Notes: generated from the sequence alone by a model not told the origin. Shown: positions 44,827 through 62,296, numbered from the stretch's first letter. The stretch: DNA of 64,000 nucleotides from Haliangium sp963772315 (GCA_963772315.1 CAVYWJ010000004.1:3844001-3908000); one strand, 5' to 3'. Numbers and translations: made by a program.

Positions 44827-44827
<1 letters not shown>
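43445..44827 (-). CDS. RodZ-like protein (N-terminal HTH plus TM segment)
   Basis: A 460-residue protein. The Xre-type helix-turn-helix domain covers about residues 22-90 (LRQNFCDYLVSARKQRSMTIHEIAGVTRIPVRSLERLESG in outline). A long low-complexity linker contains a basic patch (RRKRRRRRRQRR). One TM helix (LTLAVIILVIVATLTMSYLL) lies near the C-terminus. RodZ links MreB to the membrane in cell-shape control and has this HTH-linker-TM plan. The usual periplasmic RodZ domain is missing here (only about 28 residues follow the TM). The ATG overlaps the stop of the PilF/Tgl-like gene; pilF-rodZ neighbours are also common in gammaproteobacteria, which supports the assignment. Confidence 0.78.
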
Positions 44828-45741
<914 letters not shown>

Positions 45742-45750
45742 TCTTGGGCA

Positions 45751-45779
45751 AGCTAACAAATCTCGACGCGGCTTGTCAA
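45751..45779 (-). promoter_or_regulatory. Candidate sigma70-type promoter of the pilF/tgl-rodZ-recO operon
   Basis: On the minus strand TTGACA (45774-45779) and TTAGCT (45751-45756) are 17 bases apart. The predicted start of transcription would fall about 3 bases before the ATG at 45741, so the mRNA would be almost leaderless. Confidence 0.5.
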
Positions 45780-45929
45780 CGCTCCCCCCACTATGGATGC
45801 GGGCCACTGCCCTCTTGCCTGATACGGTGCAGTGTGCATCCAGGCCATGCCGCGAGTGCATCGTGATGCCCCGGATGAGCGCATCGAGCATGACGTCGAG
45901 CATGATGTCGCACGTGATATAGATCCGGC

Positions 45930-46862
45930 ATGAGCACCCATGCCGCGGATGAGATTTCGGCCTCGCCTCGTTCCGTGCAAGGAGCACCTGGCCCGCTCGC
46001 TCCCACGGCGACCACGCGGTTTGCCAGCAGCGATGGCACCGAGCTCTACGGCGAATGGTTCGCGCCCACCAGGCCACGCGCAGCAGCCCTGGTGATGCAT
46101 GGCTATCAAGAGCATTGTGGCCGCTACCGAGAGCTCGCTCACGTACTCATGCAGGCCGGCCTTGCCACCTTCACCTATGACATGCGTGGCCACGGTCGCG
46201 CCGAAGGGCAGCGCAGCTACATCGCCAGCATCGGGGACTATCTCGACGATCTGGATGCAGCGCTGGCAACCATGGGACGCAGGGTAGACGAGCTCGCCCC
46301 CGGGATCGCACTGCCGCGAATCATCATCGCCCACAGCAATGGCGGCCTGGTCCTGTTGCGTGCGCTGACCGATCCCGACCGCGCGCCTGCGCCGCTCGCC
46401 GCTGCAGTGCTGTCCTCGCCGTTTCTCGGCCTCAAGCACAAGGTCTCGGCCATCAAGCACATGGTCGGCAAGCTCACCGGCCGCTGGATGCCGACCCTGT
46501 CCTTGCCCAGTGGCATCCCGATCGAGCACCTCACCAGCGACCCCGACAAGCAACACGAGCGCCGCCTCGACACGCTCTGCAACGATGTCGCCAGCTCAGG
46601 CTGGTATCTGGCTGCACAAGAGGCTCAGTTGCACGTCGCCGAGCACGTCGCGCGCCTCGAGCTCCCCACGCTCTGGTTGGTGGCCGGTGCAGACCGCGTG
46701 GCCGACGCGGCGGTGACCCGGAGCCTGCAAGCCCGCTTGCCGCCGTCGGCGACGTATCACGAGCTGGACGGCATGGAGCACGAGTTGTTCAACGAGCGCG
46801 AGCGCGGGCGCGTCTTCGAGCTCTTGCGCGGCTTTCTCGACCAGGTGATCCCGCCAGCGTAG
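45930..46862 (+). CDS. Alpha/beta hydrolase (monoacylglycerol lipase-like)
   Basis: A 310-residue protein. An Ala/Pro-rich N-terminus precedes the fold, which starts at TTRFASSDGTELYGEWFAP. The oxyanion region is VMHGYQEHCGRYRELA, and the nucleophile elbow is IIAHSNGGLVLL (GxSxG replaced by AHSNG). The acid is in LVAGADRVADA and the His in ELDGMEHELFNE. HGYQEHCGRY is typical of the monoacylglycerol lipase/lysophospholipase (Hydrolase_4) family. No clear signal peptide is present. It is transcribed divergently from the pilF/tgl operon; the natural substrate is probably a lipid ester. Confidence 0.92.
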   Translation: MSTHAADEISASPRSVQGAPGPLAPTATTRFASSDGTELYGEWFAPTRPRAAALVMHGYQEHCGRYRELAHVLMQAGLATFTYDMRGHGRAEGQRSYIASIGDYLDDLDAALATMGRRVDELAPGIALPRIIIAHSNGGLVLLRALTDPDRAPAPLAAAVLSSPFLGLKHKVSAIKHMVGKLTGRWMPTLSLPSGIPIEHLTSDPDKQHERRLDTLCNDVASSGWYLAAQEAQLHVAEHVARLELPTLWLVAGADRVADAAVTRSLQARLPPSATYHELDGMEHELFNERERGRVFELLRGFLDQVIPPA

Positions 46863-47080
46863 CCCGCGGCGGGTAAGAAAGCTGCGTTGCCTCGCGCACA
46901 CGACGAGCCTATACTCTCTGGCACACGGCAAGGCTCATGCTCTGCGGTGTCCCTCGTGGTCAAACGAGAGCTTACGCGCCTCTCACGGCCTTCTCGGCTG
47001 GTCTCGGGCCGGTTCTCCGGCCGAGTTTCTGGCTCACCTGCTGACGGTCCGAAGAGGTCGTGGAGGATTGGGAGCGACCC

Positions 47081-47866
47081 ATGACGTGTCTCCTGGGAAT
47101 CATCTGCAATCAATCCGAACGAATGGCTCGCGCCCTGGAACCAGTGTGCAGCGTCCTCGTCGCCCCGGCGCCAGTTGCGCGCTGGGGCCTGGGCTATGCG
47201 CAGGGCGGCGAGATCCTGCTCAGTCGTAGCCCCCGGCTGCACACCGAAGACGTGGATTTCTACGCTGCAGTCCAAGGGCTGCGCTCCGACTGCGTCATCG
47301 CGCACGCCTGCCCGCCCGATGATTTCTCGGGCAACATCAACACCCAGCCCTTCCGCTATCGGCAGTGGATGTTCGCTCAGGAGGGGTGTGCGCCCAGCTT
47401 GCCCGCGGTGCAGGCTGCCGCCTTCGAACACATCCCCGACTTCCTGCAGCGCAACATCCGCGGCAGGACCCTCGACGAGCAGCTCTTCCACGTCTTTCTC
47501 GGTCATCTGCACCGGGTCGGGAGCCTCGACGAAGCCAATCTCTCGCCCGAACGCACCTGCGAGCTGGCGAGCGAGGCGCTGCGCACGTTCCGCTCGGCAG
47601 TGGGTGCGACCGGCGCCCTGATCGAGCTGGGCAATCTCATGCTGAGCAATGGCCGCTCCTTCGTCGCAATCCGGCTCGGCCAGCCGCTGTACCTGCGGCG
47701 TCTGACCATACCGACCCCGCGCTCCGGCCGTGATGATTCGTTCCGCGGCGTGCTGGTGGTCAGTGCGTCGAGCGCCCCGGGCGAAGGGTTCGAAGAGATC
47801 CCCCTCCATTCGGCACTGCGCGTCAGCCGGGACGTGCACACCGACATCACGCCGCTCGCGCTCTGA
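47081..47866 (+). CDS. Class II glutamine amidotransferase-like protein
   Basis: A 261-residue protein. The start MTCLLGIICNQSERM and the later RWGLGYAQGGE and DCVIAHACPP segments match the N-terminal-nucleophile amidotransferase fold (YafJ/EgtC type). In this family the catalytic Cys directly follows Met (for example MCRLLG). Here the order is Met-Thr-Cys, so the Cys is shifted by one place. No partner domain is fused. The 218 bases upstream hold no gene. Possible roles are a hydrolase of gamma-glutamyl compounds or a divergent, non-catalytic homologue. Confidence 0.8.
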   Translation: MTCLLGIICNQSERMARALEPVCSVLVAPAPVARWGLGYAQGGEILLSRSPRLHTEDVDFYAAVQGLRSDCVIAHACPPDDFSGNINTQPFRYRQWMFAQEGCAPSLPAVQAAAFEHIPDFLQRNIRGRTLDEQLFHVFLGHLHRVGSLDEANLSPERTCELASEALRTFRSAVGATGALIELGNLMLSNGRSFVAIRLGQPLYLRRLTIPTPRSGRDDSFRGVLVVSASSAPGEGFEEIPLHSALRVSRDVHTDITPLAL

Positions 47867-48267
47867 GTGCCAGGATTCCTGGGATTCCCGGCGCGACGCA
47901 CGAAGCCTGCTCCTCCGCAGCGATTGGCTCTGCGGCCCCTCGACACCCGCGGCGGAAGAGTGATGGTTCGGCGGCCACGCAGCGTCTCGCTGAGCGGTCT
48001 CGCCTATCAAGATGCCCTCCCTCTCAGGCATGGCCAGCCCCCAATCAAGCTGCGAAGTGCCGCGCTGACGTTGAGGCCGTGCAACCACGTTCCTCATTGC
48101 CAGCATCTGAACCAAGTTGCTAGTGTACTCACGAGGTTAACCTCCGAGAGCACAGCTCCCTGGGCCCCCGGGTGAGCACATCTTGGCGTGACGAGCTTCT
48201 ATCAAAATCGTCATTGCGTGGAAAAGGATGGTTGACACGACGCGTCAATGGGATTAAACCTTCCATT
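47867..48267. other. Spacer without a convincing gene
   Basis: The 401 bases between the amidotransferase-like gene and the TetR gene contain open frames on both strands, but none has a plausible start with homology-like sequence. A short perfect repeat, CCAGG-N3-CCTGG, lies just after the stop at 47866 and could be part of a weak 3' hairpin. The TetR promoter region is at its right end. Confidence 0.6.
48232..48248. promoter_or_regulatory. Imperfect palindrome over the -35 of the TetR gene (autoregulatory operator candidate)
   Basis: TTGACACGACGCGTCAA is a 17-base near-palindrome (outer TTGAC/GTCAA perfect, 14 of 17 positions symmetric). Its first six bases are a consensus -35 (TTGACA), about 36 bases before the ATG at 48268; ATTAAA at 48253 could be the -10. 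TetR proteins often bind such sites to repress their own gene. Confidence 0.5.
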
Positions 48268-48927
48268 ATGACGACGGCTCAGGAACGTAAACAACAAGAG
48301 AGGCAGGCGCGAAGGCGCCGTATCCAGCAGGCGGCGCGAACAGTGTTCGCAGAGCGGGGGTATGCGAAGACGTCGATCGAGCAGGTAGCCCGTCAGGCAT
48401 CGCTCTCGGTCGGAGCCATCTACCTGTACTTCCGCTCCAAGGAAGACCTGTACATTTCGCTCCTCGAGGAGACGCTGGAGACTTTCGACGCCGAGCTGGG
48501 GGCGATCCGGACGCGTTCGGATCTGCATCCGACCAGCCGCCTGCAGGCGGCATGGTCGCACCTCACCGGCTGGGCGATGTCGGATGTCGAGGGCACTCGC
48601 ATCTTGCGACTCATCGCGCAACCTGGCGTGCGCAAGCAGCTCTCGGATGAGGTGGCGATCGCCTCGGCCGGGGGCATCGAGAAGATCCGCAATCACTTTG
48701 CATCCCTGGTGAGGGCCGGCGTCGAAGCCGGACGGTATCGCCCGGTGGATGCGCAGGAGACCGCGGATCTGCTCTGGTCGCTGTTCATCGGCATCCTCGA
48801 GACCTCGGATGCGCGCAAGAATCTCGGGCTCGAAGGCCCCTCCTTCACCGAGAGCACCCAGGCGGCCTTTGCGGCAATCGAGGGTGGTTTGCGCGGCATG
48901 GTCTCGGCGATTGCCGAGGCGGCCTGA
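48268..48927 (+). CDS. TetR/AcrR family transcriptional regulator
   Basis: A 219-residue protein. The N-terminal HTH domain reads RRIQQAARTVFAERGYAKTSIEQVARQASLS and VGAIYLYFRSKEDLYISLLEE (two strings joined here only by the turn), which is classic TetR. The helical ligand domain is unclassified. An in-frame extension upstream is not convincing; ATG 48268 places the DNA-binding domain about 25 residues in. It points towards the fadL-large lipoprotein operon (tail to tail with fadL), so control of lipid uptake is possible but unproven. Confidence 0.94.
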   Translation: MTTAQERKQQERQARRRRIQQAARTVFAERGYAKTSIEQVARQASLSVGAIYLYFRSKEDLYISLLEETLETFDAELGAIRTRSDLHPTSRLQAAWSHLTGWAMSDVEGTRILRLIAQPGVRKQLSDEVAIASAGGIEKIRNHFASLVRAGVEAGRYRPVDAQETADLLWSLFIGILETSDARKNLGLEGPSFTESTQAAFAAIEGGLRGMVSAIAEAA

Positions 48928-48965
48928 GCAGGCCAGGTATCACGGTCTGGATCGGGCCGAACGCA

Positions 48966-50338
<1,373 letters not shown>

Positions 50339-50342
<4 letters not shown>

Positions 50343-53300
50343 AGCTTCCGTCCCTTGATGATGTCGATGAACTTGCGCAGCCCGCGCTTCTCCTCGTCCA
50401 TGAAGTCTGCCATACCGCGCAGAATGGCCGCGTAATCCTCACGCGCAAAGGGTGCATCCAGCTCGGCGTGGGGACGCGCCCGATGCACTTCGCCGATGCT
50501 GTCTGCGATCTCGCCCAGCGGCGTGCCCCCGCGGCGATGGGGCGTGAACAGATTGCGAAAGAGCTCTGCCAGCACCCCACCGGCATCGCTCTGGCTGCTG
50601 CCGTGCGCGAAGTGCACCAGCGGCGCCATCCAGCCACGCTCCGGCCGGATGGCTTCACCGGCGAGGTGCGCCATGGGAAGCAGGCTGGCATCGTCGAGCA
50701 TGGCCACCTGCACCAGATCCGCGGTCGCGGTGAGACCCTGCGCAAAGCCCACTGCATTTGCGCTCTGATCGAGCATGTATCCCAGCAGGCCCTCGATAGG
50801 CGCACGCGCTGCCGGATCCCGCGCCAGCGCCGCCGCTAGATCCAGGGCCGCAGCCCCGACCGGACTGCCCATGGAGTCCTCGAAGCTGCCGACGAGATCG
50901 TGCGTCAGCCATGCGTCGCGGTCGCCCGCCGCGTCGTGAGCCGCGATGCGCTGGCGCAGGAAGTCGAGCAGCACCAGCAGTGTCCCGCGCGCACGCGGAT
51001 TGCGGAAGTGCCAGCCCGAGCCGGCCACGTCCTCGCCGCGCAAGAGCGTGTCGACCAGCCCGCGCCCCACCCGTTGCCATGCCTGATACTCCCCCTCGGT
51101 GCCGAGCGCGGCATCCCGCCGCGCGTACGCATCGGCAAGCACGTACCACGACGACAGCACCGGCACGGGCACGCCGTCGTTGGTCTCGGTCGCAGTGGAG
51201 CCATCGCGCTTGGCCAGTCCTTCGCGCGGCTCGACCAGGAAGCGCAGCGTATCCGCGACGACATCGACGAACGGACGCCCCTCGATCGTGATCGCATTCA
51301 GCGTGGGCGCGCTCTCGACCAGCGCGGGCAAGAACGCCTCCTGCGCCAGGATATCGACGATGAGCGGCTCGTACGAGACCGCATTGCTGGCCCAGGCATA
51401 GTCCGGCTGCGTCGCATCGGCCTGCTGATGATTCCCCGCGTCTCGCGACGGCCAGTGATCGTGCAGCACGGTCATCACGTCCACGAACAGGAGCTCGGCC
51501 TCGTGATCGGCGAACACTTGTATGATCGGCCGGATCGAGTCGTAGAAGCCATCGACCTCCCATACCTGCAGCGTGTCGGCGTGAGCCTCCTCGTAAAGAT
51601 GGCCATCGCGGCACCTCTCCGGGTTGACCACGGCGGTCAAGAACGCGGACTTCTGCGGCAGGAACAGCATGCGGCCGAGCGCCTGCGGCGTGGGATGGGT
51701 CGTGAAGCCCGCGATCCCGGACCGGCTCTCCAGGAACTCGTCCATGTCGATGAAGAAGTCCAGGAGGTCGACCAGACCGCTGTTGAACGTCAGCTCGGCC
51801 TTGGGCACGGGATTGTCGTCATCGTCCAGGATCACCCGGCCACTGTCATCCTTGGCATAGGCGATCGACTGCAGGAAGAACACCCCCACGTTCTCGACCC
51901 GGAACAGCTCGCACCTGGCGTCGAACGTCACGTCGATGCCGAAGATCGGCTCCTCGACCACAGCACCCGCCTTGCTGCACAGCTCGTCGCCGTTGGAATC
52001 CGCGACCACGTGCAGCAGTCGCTGCCACACCGACCGATCGAAGCCTGTGTCGGGCCGGCGGCGATCGACATCGGTCGCAAACGAGCCCACCAAGTTCTGC
52101 TCGGCGTCGTACGAGAACCGATCCGAGTACTTCATGAAGCTGCCGAAGTACTGGCCGAGCTCCACCACCTCCGGATTCTCCTCGAGCACGACCAGGAGGT
52201 CCTCGACCAGCCCGGGCTCCTCCGCCAGTCGCTGCACCACGGCCATGAGATCGTCCCAGAGCGGCGAGCCCGGCGTCAGCACGGCCTCGGGATACGCCTC
52301 ACCGAGGCGCGAGCCCGCGACCGCCGCCTCGACGAGCCGCGCCACGATCGGCTCCTGATGGCGCAGGAGCTCGTCGCTCAGCGCCAGGAGTTCGTCACCG
52401 CGCGCCCCGCGCAGGAGCTGCAGATATCCGTACACCATGTCGAGGAGCGCTGCGCTGCCGGTATCGAAGCCGCGGTACGCGAGCGTCTCGCCGCTTGCAT
52501 GGGCACGCGTGGTATCCACCCGCTCGCCCATGAGCAAGGACGCGCCGCGCATCGCATCGAGCATGACCCCGCGGTCCGGGCCCAGCAGCCCGGCGCTGTC
52601 GCGCGCCAGCGCCGCGAGCAGCGTGGCATCGAGCGCCATGTGCTCGTACAGCAGCGGCCCGCCCGCGCTGGCCAGCGCACGCCCCTCCTCGTCGCGATGC
52701 GGCCACGGCATGTCCTCTTCACCCGGCGCAGGCTCGTACGGCGCCGGCGCTGCGATGAGCGCGCCGCCCGCGTCCACGAACCGGCCAGCCCCGTCCACAT
52801 CGGGCAGCCCATCGCCATCCTGATCCGCGAATGGCGCCGGCAGCTGGCCATCGTCCAGGCGCCGTATCCGCGCCACACCGCGGTGATCGCGGCGCACCAC
52901 GTCGAGCTGCGCATCGGGCGTCATGCCCGCGCCCAGCAGCGGCTCCTCGGTGAACAAGAGGTCGAGCACCAGGTTGGCAGTGCGCTCGGGATCGGCCGGG
53001 GCCGCGGCAGCTTCGGCATGCCGCAGGCTCGCGCCTGCTGCCGCGAGCAGCGCATTCCAGGCCTCCTCGGCGCTGCCGCCGGCATCGATCGCGCCAGTGA
53101 ATGCCCGCATTGCTGCATGAACCTCGGGATAGCCGAGCGCCGCGCCCGCCAGCCCGGGCGCCGTGTCGAGCGGCCGGTAGCCAGGACGTGCCGCCAGCCG
53201 CACCAGCGCGTCGTGGAATGCGGGCGCGCGCGCCGGATCGTCGGCCGCAAAGCGCAGCAGCGCCGCCAGCGCGTCGATCGCGCCGCTGGCAGCGTTGCTG

Positions 53301-53695
53301 TCGTACAGCGTGAGGAACGCCTCCGAGGTGAGGAGCTCCTGCAGCGCCAGCAGATACGTCTCGGGCGCTGCCGAGTCGAGCGCGAATGCCAGCTCGTTGC
53401 GCCGGGCCACGAGCGCGCGCACGTCATCGGGCGCGTCCGCTGGCGGCTCTGCCTGTCCGCGGCAGGTCGCCCGATACTCGTCTCCGCTCACGTCCACCCG
53501 CCCATCGCCATCGCCCACGTCGTGCAGATACGCCATGCGCTTGCAGGCCAGCTCGACCACGGCCGCGCCAAAGCTCTGCTCCAGGCTCGGCGCCCGGCGC
53601 GTATCGAAGTCCGACGCACAGCCCACGGCCAACCCGAGCCAGGTCAGCCCCAGGATCGTACGCCAACCAGATCCTTGTCCGCGTGTCGTTCCCAT
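50339..53695 (-). CDS. Very large lipoprotein with Ca-binding-like loops, co-transcribed with fadL
   Basis: About 1,118 residues. The signal TILGLTWLGLAVGC carries the lipobox LAVGC. Near the N-terminus DVGDGDGRVDVSGDE resembles an EF-hand/dockerin loop, and in the middle DQDGDGLPDVDGAG resembles a thrombospondin-3 repeat; both would bind Ca2+. The rest is mostly predicted helical, with a few strands and no enzyme motif. The ATG at 53695 is preferred over 53743, because it places the signal peptide correctly. The stop overlaps the fadL-like gene, so the two products probably work together at the outer membrane; similar pairs occur in Myxococcota, without known function. Confidence 0.85.
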
Positions 53696-53834
53696 GGAAG
53701 CCCCCCGTGGATGAATGCCCCTGTTCTCGACCACCTCGCCCACAGCATCCCACGAATCCTACGCTCGCCACCAAGCGAGGGTCAACGGCCAACCTGGGAG
53801 CCAACCTTCGCCCCGTGCCTCCACGAACCTCGGC

Positions 53835-56740
<2,906 letters not shown>

Positions 56741-56752
56741 GATGGCTACGGC

Positions 56753-58807
<2,055 letters not shown>

Positions 58808-58860
58808 AGCTTGACCGCCTTGGACCAGTGTACCGGGGCTGGAGAGAACGAGGCTGCTGA

Positions 58861-58866
58861 AGTATA
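58861..58866 (-). promoter_or_regulatory. Possible -10 element upstream of ftsH
   Basis: AGTATA on the + strand gives TATACT on the minus strand, 54 bases before the ftsH ATG. No clear -35 is present; the 183-base gap after tilS suggests that ftsH has its own promoter. Confidence 0.3.
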
Positions 58867-58990
58867 TGTCACCCCATCGGGTCGCGCCTGCTCGCGCGTC
58901 GTCCGCGACCCTGGGTCACGCCGCCCCGGCCGGACCTGAGCCGGGCCATCCGGGACGGAGCAAAAGGCACGGGCTCCGCTGAGGTTACCG

Positions 58991-60376
58991 TCAGTCCGAC
59001 ATCCTATTACTAGCCAAGGGGTCCCCGGGCGTCAAGCTGACGAATACATTGGCGCCAAACGCCGGGCCGATGTGCTCGGCCCACACGATCGCGCCATCTG
59101 CCGCACGCACCACGATCCGTGCCCGGGCGCGCAACCGGCGTGGCACCCTGGCATCGATGAACAAGTCTCCAAGCTTGCGTGAGCGGCCGCGCAGCCGGGC
59201 CGGGCGCATGCGGTCCCCGGCCTGCCAGCAGCGCACCACGTAGGGCCCGTCCGGCCCCGTGACCTGGATCAGCCCCGGGTCGAGCACATCGAGCGCATTG
59301 GCTGGCTCGGCCGCATGAGTCGCATGATTGTGGCCGCCGTCCACCCGTGAAGCCTCATCCCGGAACATGGGGATTCGCTGGAACCGGATCCGATCATACT
59401 CGCGCACCGCCGTGCCTCCTGGCAGCGACAGCTGCGTGGTCCCGGCGGCGGGCCGCGCCAGCAGCGCGTCGAGCTCGCCCAGATGACGGGCCTCGAGCGG
59501 CCCCAGCCCCGCGCGCGCCGCCGCCATGGACACGACCCGGCGGCGCACCGCGGCTGGCGCCGAGCCCAGGGCAGCCACCGCGAGGAGGATCTCATCTGGC
59601 TCGCCTGGTCCATCCGGCCCATCCGGCGTCCCGCCCGCAGCCCGCTCCGGCGCCAGCGTTCGTTCGAGAAGCATGTCGGCCGCATACGCGAGCACCGCCC
59701 GCTCGTCGGCCGCGGCCCCGGCCAGCCGGCACAGCGCCTCGTCGATACGCGGGTTCTCCCGCCGCAGCGCCGGCAGCCAGGTGTGCCGCACCCGGTTGCG
59801 CAGGAACGCCTCATCCCGGTTCATCGGATCGGCCGCGGTCGCCACCTCGAAGCGCCCGCAGTACGCCTCGATCTCGGCGCGGGGGACCCCGAGCAGCGGC
59901 CGCAAATAGATCCCGCGCACCGCCGGGATCCCCGCCAGCCCGAAGACCCCGGTCCCGCGCATCAGGCGCATCAGCACGGTCTCTGCCTGATCCGAGGCCG
60001 TGTGCGCGACCACGATCCAGCGCAGGCCGAGCTCGATCGCGAGCCCATCGAGCACCGCGTAGCGCGCATCACGCGCCGCCGCCTCCAGCGAAGCTCGTTC
60101 CCGATCCACCCGCGCCGCCCGGATCACGGCCCGGCTGCCCCCCTGCAGCGCGAGCGCGCGCACCACCTCGGCGTCCCGGTCCGCGTCGTCGCGCAGCCCG
60201 TGATTGACGTGGAGCAGCGTCACCGGGCCCAGCCTGCCGCCGCGCGCCAGCGCCATGCACGCATGCGCCAGCGCCGCCGAGTCGGGCCCGCCCGAGCAAG
60301 CGACTCCGACCTCATGCGCGCGCGCCACCCCCCATCCGGCCAGCGATCGGGCGACACATTCCTGCACGTAATCCAT
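58991..60376 (-). CDS. tilS: tRNA(Ile)-lysidine synthase TilS
   Basis: A 461-residue protein. The N-terminal PP-loop domain has SGGPDSAALAHACMAL, and later HVNHGLRDDADRDAE and IVVAHTASDQAETVLMRLMRG, all TilS hallmarks. The middle and C-terminal TilS domains follow (YLRPLLGVPRAEIEAYC, RNRVRHTWLPALRRENP, CWQAGDRMRPARLRGRSRKLGDLF). It converts cytidine 34 of tRNA-Ile(CAU) to lysidine, needed to read AUA. The ATG at 60376 gives MDYVQECVARSLAG; longer frames upstream are not convincing. It precedes ftsH in the conserved tilS-ftsH order. Confidence 0.96.
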   Translation of the reverse strand: MDYVQECVARSLAGWGVARAHEVGVACSGGPDSAALAHACMALARGGRLGPVTLLHVNHGLRDDADRDAEVVRALALQGGSRAVIRAARVDRERASLEAAARDARYAVLDGLAIELGLRWIVVAHTASDQAETVLMRLMRGTGVFGLAGIPAVRGIYLRPLLGVPRAEIEAYCGRFEVATAADPMNRDEAFLRNRVRHTWLPALRRENPRIDEALCRLAGAAADERAVLAYAADMLLERTLAPERAAGGTPDGPDGPGEPDEILLAVAALGSAPAAVRRRVVSMAAARAGLGPLEARHLGELDALLARPAAGTTQLSLPGGTAVREYDRIRFQRIPMFRDEASRVDGGHNHATHAAEPANALDVLDPGLIQVTGPDGPYVVRCWQAGDRMRPARLRGRSRKLGDLFIDARVPRRLRARARIVVRAADGAIVWAEHIGPAFGANVFVSLTPGDPLASNRMSD

Positions 60377-60565
60377 GCGTTCTTCCGCAGAACCTCTCTG
60401 ATTCGCTCGTCTTCTCCGGCTGCTCGCCCGTCCCCGCCGAGCCCGCCCGCGACCTCGTCGAGTATGACGGCGACCCGGCCCTGCACGCCAGCTGAGGTCG
60501 CTCGCGTCGCCCGGATTTCCACGCGGGGCTTGCCTAGCCCCGTGTGCGCGACTACGTTTCGCGCC

Positions 60566-62296
60566 ATGAGCGACCGCACGAGTTCCGACACCCCGATCGT
60601 GCCCCTGTCGCGCTTCCGCGCCGTGCTCGCTCGCCCCGACGGCCGGCAACGCATGGAGGCCCTCCTGGCCGCCGACGATCCCGAGGCCGCGATCGTCGCC
60701 CTGCCCGCCACCGAACTCTACCAGATCATCGCCGAGGTCGGCCTGGAGGAGGCCATCGAGCTGGTGGCCTTCGCCACCCCCGAGCAGCTGCGCGGTTGCC
60801 TCGACATCGACGTCTGGGATCGCGACCAGCTCCAGACCGAGGCCATGACGCCCTGGCTCCGGGCCCTGATCGACACCGGCTACGAGAAGCTCGGCCAGGT
60901 CTGGGAGAAGCTCGACACCGAGTTCACGGCCCTGGTCCTGCAGCGCTTCACCCGCGTCTACGACCTCTCCCAGGAGGAGACGGTGCCCGATGACGTCAAC
61001 GGCCCCATCATCAACACCCTCGACACCTTCTTCGCCCTCGAGGTCCTGGCCGAGGACGAGGAGACCGTGTCGGTGGTCAACGGCGTGATCGACTATCTCT
61101 ATCGCGCCGACCCCAACGGCATCCTCGCGCGCCACTCCATCATGGCCGCGCGTTCCGAGCCCACCGCCGAGCTCGAGGAGATGAGCTACCGCTGGCGCGC
61201 CGGCCGCATGGCCGATCTCGGCTACGTGGACTACTACGAGGCCCTGGAGGTGTTCCGCCCGCTCGATCCTGTGTCCGTGCGCATCGGCGAGGGCACCGAG
61301 GATCACTTTGCCAAGCCCGATCCCGAGGATGCCGAGCAAGTCGCGGGCTCGTTCGGCCTCATGCCCGCGGCCATGGCCCAGGGCGTGGTCGGGGCCAGCT
61401 TCCTCGCCCGCACCCTCGACCGCATCGACGACCCCGACGAGCTCGCGCGCCTGGAGACTGCGCTGATGGTGCTCATCAACAAGGTCCTGGCCGCCACCCG
61501 GGTCCCGCCCGGCAAGCCCGAGGCCCTGCGCGAGGGCGCCGAGCACGCGGCAGCCACCGTATCGCTCGGCCTCGAATCGCTCAGCCAGGGCGATCTGACG
61601 CGCGCGGCCCAGGCCGTGCGCAGCGTCTCGCTCACGCGCCTGCACCGGCTCGGCCACACGCTCACCCTGCGCCTGGCGCGCATGGCCCGCACCCTCGCCC
61701 CCCGCGCGGTGACCGCGGGCGAGCACGACGGCGCCGTGCTCGCCGCCCTCCTGCGCCAGCGCCCCTGGTTCTCGACCTTGCTCGACACCCCGGCCGCCGC
61801 CGCCCCGGTGGATGATATCCGGCCGTTCACCGCCCTGGAGGACGTGCGCCGCGTCGCCGAGAGCCTCACGCGCCTGGCCCTGCGCATCGCCGTGGTCGAT
61901 GGACTGGGTGTGGACCTCATGGCCCTGGCCCAGCGGGCCGCCTCGTCCCCGGCCCCGGGGGCCTCGACCGGGCCCTCCCTGGACGATTACGTGCGCACCG
62001 CGCTCGTGCGCGCGGCCCTGGGCCAGCCCTTCGCCGCCACCCCGCTCCAGCCGAGCGACGTGCTGTCCCTGTGCCGCACCCGGATCGAGCAGGGCCGGCT
62101 CACGCCCGCGGCGCGCGACGCTGCGGCCCACGGTATCCTGTCATCGCTCGATCGCGCCCAGGTCACGGCCGGCCGCCACCTCCTGCCCGCCTTGCTCGAT
62201 GCCTGGCTGGCCGACATCGAGGATCGCACCGGCAGCCTGCCCACGGATCAGGCGCCGGACCCGCGCTTCCTCGACGGCTTCGTCTGGGCCGGCTGA
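60566..62296 (+). CDS. DUF6178 family protein
   Basis: A 576-residue protein with no TM helix or signal. It is nearly all helical, with acidic motifs such as YQIIAEVGLEEAIELVAFATPEQLRGCLDIDVWDRDQL in outline. The wording matches the DUF6178 family of delta-type proteobacteria, which has no known function. Its gene is read divergently from tilS and convergently with rnc. The ATG at 60566 gives the family-like start MSDRTSSDTPIVPLSRFRAVLA. No catalytic motif was recognised. Confidence 0.88.
   Translation: MSDRTSSDTPIVPLSRFRAVLARPDGRQRMEALLAADDPEAAIVALPATELYQIIAEVGLEEAIELVAFATPEQLRGCLDIDVWDRDQLQTEAMTPWLRALIDTGYEKLGQVWEKLDTEFTALVLQRFTRVYDLSQEETVPDDVNGPIINTLDTFFALEVLAEDEETVSVVNGVIDYLYRADPNGILARHSIMAARSEPTAELEEMSYRWRAGRMADLGYVDYYEALEVFRPLDPVSVRIGEGTEDHFAKPDPEDAEQVAGSFGLMPAAMAQGVVGASFLARTLDRIDDPDELARLETALMVLINKVLAATRVPPGKPEALREGAEHAAATVSLGLESLSQGDLTRAAQAVRSVSLTRLHRLGHTLTLRLARMARTLAPRAVTAGEHDGAVLAALLRQRPWFSTLLDTPAAAAPVDDIRPFTALEDVRRVAESLTRLALRIAVVDGLGVDLMALAQRAASSPAPGASTGPSLDDYVRTALVRAALGQPFAATPLQPSDVLSLCRTRIEQGRLTPAARDAAAHGILSSLDRAQVTAGRHLLPALLDAWLADIEDRTGSLPTDQAPDPRFLDGFVWAG

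Noticed and set aside
45880..45925. Short direct repeat (CGAGCATGA units) upstream of the hydrolase gene
   Set aside because: There are only about two and a half copies next to the start codon; this is too little to assign a function.
46757..48115. A 452-codon minus-strand frame over the amidotransferase-like gene
   Set aside because: No recognisable domain; the plus-strand gene has family motifs and a plausible start.
59483..60565. An N-terminal extension of the DUF6178 gene
   Set aside because: It is antisense to tilS and has no domain-like sequence; the family-like start is at 60566.
60377..62131. A very long minus-strand frame extending TilS upstream to 62131
   Set aside because: The extension is antisense to the DUF6178 gene and of low complexity (Gly, His, Glu, Arg); the TilS family begins at the ATG at 60376.
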